NCBI GenBank assembly: GCA_028565635.1
Contig: JAOXYB010047225.1
Location: 1 to 12,175 of the forward strand
Length of the DNA: 12,175 nt
Reading direction: 5' to 3'
Origin: Phoronis ovalis
Lineage: Eukaryota > Phoronida > Phoronidae
Positions 8,086-12,175 of this stretch are shown here, one piece after another (the stretch's first letter is position 1; each line of letters opens with the position of its first letter). The notes under the pieces are model-generated. The model had not been told where the DNA came from. It ran no database searches and saw nothing but the letters and a program-made list of their open reading frames with translations. The position numbers and the translations under genes were made by a program.

Positions 8086-9690
8086 ATACGTCAATGGCCT
8101 TACATGTTCAATATCGGAATTATACCCGATCCATTACATGATTGTATTGTACATGAAATGTTACATGTAAACGTTTCTCGATTGTATCATATAGCTGTTA
8201 TCATTTATTAACATGTGTTAGAACATTACCCGACTGCATCTGACTGGAAGTTACAGGTCCGGAAAACCTGGTAAAAATTGCTTTTGCTCTTTTCTGTGAA
8301 TGTCCATTGTTTATAGAAAACCTAATATATCGATTTGTACAAGGAAAATAGTACTAAACAATACGTATACTCCTTTGTGAGGCTCAAGCCTACTTCGGAG
8401 ATATCTGAAAACAATGATTGAGTTGCAAACCACTGACCCTAATTTTCTACCTCTGTTGTCAGCTATCTGTATTAATTATTATTAAAATGTTTAACCTACC
8501 CTTACCCTAACCTTATTAGTATAAATAAAACATTGAGATATATTTTTTTCTAATATATTTCTAACCCTAGCCCAATGAAGCACATCTCTAACACTACTCA
8601 AACGAAACATATAATTTGTATTCGAATACAATCGGGTAATGGCCTAACATATGTTTATTTAAAGTATATTTAATAACATGTACAGTGTATAACATACACT
8701 TAGCGGGACGCTTAGCATCAACAATGTCTCAAGATTCATATAATTATATCCTCCAGAAGTCTCGGAAACATTACCAATTGGTAACACAAACTATACGATA
8801 CTTATCTATGTTTTAAGAAAATCAAATAAACAATGCAATGCAACTATATAGCTGTCCTGTCAACTAAGACACCTACACGATTATTGAGTCATTACTACGT
8901 GACAGTCTGTCCCATATCTGACAGACATATTCAAGAGTACAAGTGCTAGTTACGTGACCGATAAAGACACGGAGATATATTTCGTAATAGGCCTTTCCCA
9001 GGTTTTATACATATTCATTAATTAAGTGCCTGTCTGACAATATTGACACGAAATGAAGACGGACAATGATCTTAGTAAATAAAAGTAGTTAAGCTGTATA
9101 CGTTAAACCCTTTTATTCGACACTCGTGGGTCTTGTGCCGGCTTGTATTGACTGTCTGATTAGAATGTTTATTAATTAAATTCACTACATCCATTGGCAA
9201 TTAAATTTCATTCTGCTTACCATTTATTATACAAACTATATAGAAATTTAAAATAACATAAAAAATAAAATGTTTTGGATTTCCAGTTTGCATTAAAACA
9301 TTAAAGAAAACCTCAATATTTTTTTCTGAATTATTAAACTCTTAAATTAAAAATATTGTAGCCTACCTTCAAAATTTATCTAATTTAGCCAAATAAAATT
9401 AATGAACCAGCGCCTTCTTGACAAAATTGCAATTGTTCTGCTTCTGCACAGTGTTCATAAAATCGGATTTACAGGATTAATTTGTTTATTCTGGAATATT
9501 ATTTAGGCGTATATGTTGTTTTAAATGATGATCCGACAAATAGCGCTGCAATATTAGTACTAGCGGGTACGTACATAGCACGCACTAAAGAACACAATAA
9601 TACCAAAGTACATACATCTAGTCTTGGTACCGATATTAATTTAATTCAAAAATCAATATGTTCCTAATTATTTATGTATTGCTTAAATGT
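8086..9690. other. Intergenic DNA; no gene recognised
   Basis: About 1.6 kb without a convincing coding region on either strand. It holds short telomere-like runs (accctaacc, ctaaccctag) between 8491 and 8570 and a 7-bp perfect hairpin stem at 8905-8911/8920-8926. An open frame at 9482-9667 starts at TTG and shows no motif. Confidence 0.5.
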
Positions 9691-10046
9691 GTCATCACGT
9701 TGCCGCGAGCTGCGGAACCATATGGAACTTACCTGATGTGAAAGCCAGTGGTAGGGTCTACAGGTACGTCATCAACTCTTGTACGACGGAATCTAACGCA
9801 CAATTAACAGTGCAGACACGCCAAAGACTATTTAATGTCGTTTAAAGCATAATAATTATTATCCAGCATAAGGGCGTCATATATTTTTAGATATTTGGTT
9901 AAGCCACATAAACTGCATTTATAACGAAATAAGGTTCAAGTAAGTGACAGTAATGATCTCATTAAAATTAGATTGTGAAGCTCTTCGTTTTCACTCGACT
10001 CGCTATAAAAAAGCAAACCACCTTCTTTTAGCACTTTTATTTTAAC
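9691..10046 (+). promoter_or_regulatory. Gene B upstream region with TATA box
   Basis: TATAAAAAA lies at 10004-10012, 35-43 nt before ATG 10047, the position expected for a core promoter with a short 5' UTR starting near 10034-10036. Further upstream are the anchors shared with gene A: gtcatcac (9691), agtggtaggg (9747), caggtac (9761) and the block at 9841-9890 containing atccagcataagggcgtcat. Confidence 0.55.
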
Positions 10047-10104
10047 ATGGCACTCTTGTTGTTCAGAGCAACTTGCCTTGTTGCCCTTGCCTGTGTAACC
10101 TACG
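10047..10104 (+). CDS. Gene B exon 1: signal peptide
   Basis: 58 coding nt ending in phase 1 (TAC G) before a consensus donor gtaagt, in the context aacATGG. It has the same length and phase as gene A exon 1 and clear residue similarity. Confidence 0.78.
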
Positions 10105-11165
10105 GTAAGTAAAGTTACTTGAATATTAAGATAATTTGCTCTGATTCTGTTATGCTTATTAATGATGCAGATGTATGCCATCAAATGGACAAATACTATT
10201 TTGATTGAAACAACTTGTATAAGATCAATCCATTTTGTGTGAAAATGCAATGTGTTTCCAAAAAAAAGATATAAATAAAGTGGCTGATATCTTCTTTCGT
10301 TTAAAGTGTAAAACCCATTGGCATTGTTGCTCCAGTTTCCCGTGAAATTTCTCTCAATTAAAAATGCTAAATATAAATACAACATTTTTTTTTGCAAGAG
10401 AAGACATCTCTACTTGTATTTGATTTCTGAGATTTAACTAATATTCTTATGTGTTCATGCATTTGGTTTCTTTTCAATTTGATATAAATTCTAGATGATT
10501 TATTCCAAGAAATTCAAGTTTATCCCGAATTTAATAAATAACTATTTCTCCATTGTAGATCAGGTAATAAATTGTCCTACGAAAAAATAATCAGATTGCG
10601 CTCAATAAACAAATGAATGTCAACAGTCAATTAATAAACAAATACTTAACTTTCCACGCAGGTCATTCCCAGTTTGACGAGTGTGTAACATCTACTAAGC
10701 TCCGCACTAGTTCAAGGGGAGCATCTGGTTTAGGATCAAGTCACCAGCATCCGACTCTACTATGGGTTATAACTGGCTCGGGCCGCTACGCAAGAATTAT
10801 TGCTGTCTCTGCAGTTACCGGTAGACGAGAAGCCGTTCTAGTATTAAGGAATGCCAGAAATAGGGTAAGTAGCATTAGATTGCTTTACTTTTAATTTTTA
10901 AGTAAAAAAATATAAAAATATTTTTTTCTTTCGATAAGATCAATCTAATGATAAAAGAAATGACTATTACAACAAGAAAATTCTCAGCAGAAATTATACA
11001 TAAATGTTGACATGAAACCAAAAAGTTGCCTTTGACCCAAGTTTGAGATGACTTACAAACTGTAATCTACTACTGTATTCATCCAGGATTGGGAAGACTT
11101 GTCTGTCGGTAAAGGTCCAGGTGGCAGTGACTATATCTATATAGTTGATACTGGAACTGTGAGCA

Positions 11166-11202
<37 letters not shown>

Positions 11203-11407
11203 CGACGATGAAGATGAATCTAGTGCTATTTTGACCCTATACCGTGTGAAGGAGCCGTCTCATTTGTACTCACAATATGTCACTGCTGATGTCCTTACAG
11301 CAAAATGGCCTCACACTGAAGACTGTGATTCAATAATGGTGGACGAGGAGGGAACTGTTTATGTAATCAAAACTGCTGGAGCTGGTCGCCATCCAAGAAT
11401 TTATGAG
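10047..11407 (+). CDS. Gene B (5' part): secreted propeller paralogue of gene A, running off the window
   Basis: Join 10047-10104, 10662-10864, 11087-11407: 194 codons, with exon phases identical to gene A. It encodes a signal peptide (MALLLF..., core LVALACV), a first blade (residues 21-87) and the DWED blade (88-194) with 14 Asp plus E-D-E. DWED (88-91), D-T-G (108-110) and L-Y-R-V-K-E-P (138-144) are kept. However, Glu of E-A-S-G is Gly39, N-D-S-G-D is T-G-S-G-R (57-61), and D-C-E-A is D-C-D-S (166-169). No stop or frameshift is present, so the gene may be expressed with an altered site. No exon 4 is found in the 768 nt after exon 3. Whether it also carries a second propeller and a phosphatase is unknown. 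Confidence 0.78.
10105..10661 (+). other. Gene B intron 1
   Basis: A 557-nt intron from gtaagt to cacgcag. It contains the inverted exon relic described separately and is otherwise AT-rich with nothing recognised. The sequence at 10613-10661 is open in the exon 2 frame but lies before the acceptor. Confidence 0.65.
10250..10366 (-). pseudogene. Inverted relic of a propeller-closing exon (exon 5/8-like)
   Basis: Read on the - strand, 10273-10337 gives N-W-S-N-N-A-N-G-F-Y-T-L-N-E-R-R-Y-Q-P-L, matching the W-S-x-N-A-D-G-x-x-T-L-S-E-R-R-x-Q-P-L segment of gene A exons 5 and 8. Upstream on the same strand an AG preceded by ttatattt lies at the expected acceptor distance (35 nt to the Trp codon, 33 in exon 5). 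The stretch between is out of frame relative to L-R-E-A-I-A. The - strand continues open through gene B exon 1, which is a shadow. I call it a decayed exon copy, not a gene. Confidence 0.75.
10662..10864 (+). CDS. Gene B exon 2: first propeller blade
   Basis: 203 nt, one codon shorter than gene A exon 2. S-G-L-G-S-S, H-P, L-W-V-I and A-R-I-I-A are kept and the acidic motif residues are replaced. It adds a Cys (27) that gene A lacks. It ends R-N-R before donor gtaagt. Confidence 0.82.
11087..11407 (+). CDS. Gene B exon 3: DWED blade with poly-Asp
   Basis: 107 aa. The 5' half is almost identical at the DNA level to gene A exon 3, and so is the end of the intron before it (actgtattcat near the acceptor). 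The 3' half is more diverged (H-T-E-D-C-D-S-I-M-V-D, R-H-P-R-I-Y-E). It ends at a Glu codon with donor gtatgt. Confidence 0.85.
11168..11218 (+). repeat. (GAT)11 with interrupted tail coding for poly-Asp
   Basis: Eleven pure GAT codons are followed by GAC GAC GAT GAA GAT GAA, encoding 14 Asp then E-D-E. It sits at the same site as the gene A tract but is shorter and partly interrupted, so the tract predates the gene duplication and has changed length since. Confidence 0.95.
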
Positions 11408-12175
11408 GTATGTATTTATCTAGGTTATACTTACGATCACGTTTTGTTGATTTCAAGAAATATGTACACCATCTCTTAGAGGGGAGTATATACTTTTTGC
11501 TTGAACGATGAATGGCCCGGGCTGTTTTTATCGATGGCGAATGATGAAAGCAGCAAACATATTACATTGACATTATTTAGCTGGTGAATCGTGATGATCG
11601 ATTCTTCCACATTTGCGGTGAATAAATGAGATTTTAAGAGCGTGAAACTTGGAAATATGACAATTTCAGGCGTGAATGGTGAATAAAATATTGATAAGCG
11701 AACAAAAAAGTTAATAACAGAAAATTTTATATCCCCTCTACATTGTAACTCTGTTTTTGAAACGGTCGGCATTAGGAAAAGAAATTCATGATCTTTTGCA
11801 TTTGGAGTTTTACCCCAGACAATGTCAAAACAAAATATCGCCTTAGTTAAGGAACTAGATAGTAAATAGAAGTAAATTTCAATGTTAATACTGTAGCTCA
11901 TAATACTTTTGAGTTGTGGGAATTTGCTAGTCTTCAGTCATTGTGAATAAATCCATCCCTTAGTGTTCCATGCATTTCTAAACTAACGTTGGAGCTTAAT
12001 CATACACTGCACGAAAAGACGGCATAGAATACGCAGTATTTCGTTTTCTGCATTTCTACGCATATGGAACAAATGCCGAGGTATACATATATAATTCGTT
12101 AAAAACATTTCGCAGGAATATGCTAAGAATAATGATAACGTATTCTTACGTATATGGAACAATTACATTCCGGAA
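11408..12175 (+). other. Start of gene B intron 3 (runs past the edge)
   Basis: The corresponding gene A introns are 357 and 305 nt, yet no exon 4-like sequence appears in these 768 nt, so the intron is longer or exon 4 is lost. A - strand frame of 141 codons (11476-11901) has no recognisable motif. GTGAAT recurs at several places between 11583 and 11683. A direct repeat (near 12054 and 12143) hints at inserted repetitive DNA. Confidence 0.5.

Noticed and set aside
8905-8926. Perfect 7-bp inverted repeat with 8-nt loop
   Set aside because: Too short, with no T-run or flanking structure; expected by chance in a window of this size.
9936-10397. 153-codon minus-strand frame across gene B exon 1
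   Set aside because: Only the middle part (about 10273-10337) matches the family. The rest is the antisense of the gene B signal-peptide exon and promoter, so it is a relic plus chance openness, not a gene.
10613-10661. Upstream in-frame extension of gene B exon 2 as an alternative start
   Set aside because: It precedes a good acceptor (cacgcag), encodes no signal peptide, and the conserved exon 1 gives the correct phase and homologous leader.
11476-11901. 141-codon minus-strand frame in gene B intron 3
   Set aside because: It has no motif I recognise, starts without supporting context, and sits in probable inserted DNA. It may be chance or a transposon scrap.

Overview
The window is nuclear DNA from an animal. 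It is AT-rich (roughly two thirds A+T) and the coding sequence is cut by short GT-AG introns with weak polypyrimidine tracts. Gene content and microsatellite-rich coding sequence suggest a lophotrochozoan, most likely a mollusc. That placement is inference, because no species-diagnostic gene is present.

Two related genes lie head-to-tail on the + strand. Gene A (coding 1105-7468) is complete: I can join eight exons into one 1054-codon frame. It encodes a signal peptide, a first six-bladed-type beta-propeller with an inserted 20-Asp run, a short Thr/Ser linker, a second propeller, a Thr-Pro mucin-like linker of about 170 residues, and a C-terminal purple acid phosphatase domain (ACP5/TRAP type) with all metal-ligand motifs intact. 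Both propellers resemble secreted propeller proteins of actinobacteria (E-[AS]-S-G, NDSGD, DWED, YRV.EP, D.EALMVD, GADIS.DG, EAIAW motifs). Gene B (from 10047, running off the right edge) has the same signal-peptide exon and the first two propeller exons with a 14-Asp run. It has lost several conserved acidic residues of the propeller.

Layout: 1-1104, upstream DNA with a block that recurs upstream of gene B; 1105-7468, gene A; 7469 to about 8085, probable 3' UTR; about 8085-10003, intergenic DNA with no recognisable gene; 10004-12175, gene B (TATA box, exons 1-3, start of a long intron 3). Intron 1 of gene B holds an inverted, decayed relic of the last propeller exon, so there has been more rearrangement of this family than the two genes alone show.

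As a working picture, both products should be secreted. Poly-Asp, a mucin-like stalk and an acid phosphatase are a combination that would suit an extracellular matrix or biomineralisation protein, but nothing in the sequence proves that role. The main novelty is the architecture (tandem bacterial-type propellers + Thr stalk + purple acid phosphatase) and the visible steps by which it was built: module duplication within introns, gene duplication, tract expansion and decay of an inverted copy.
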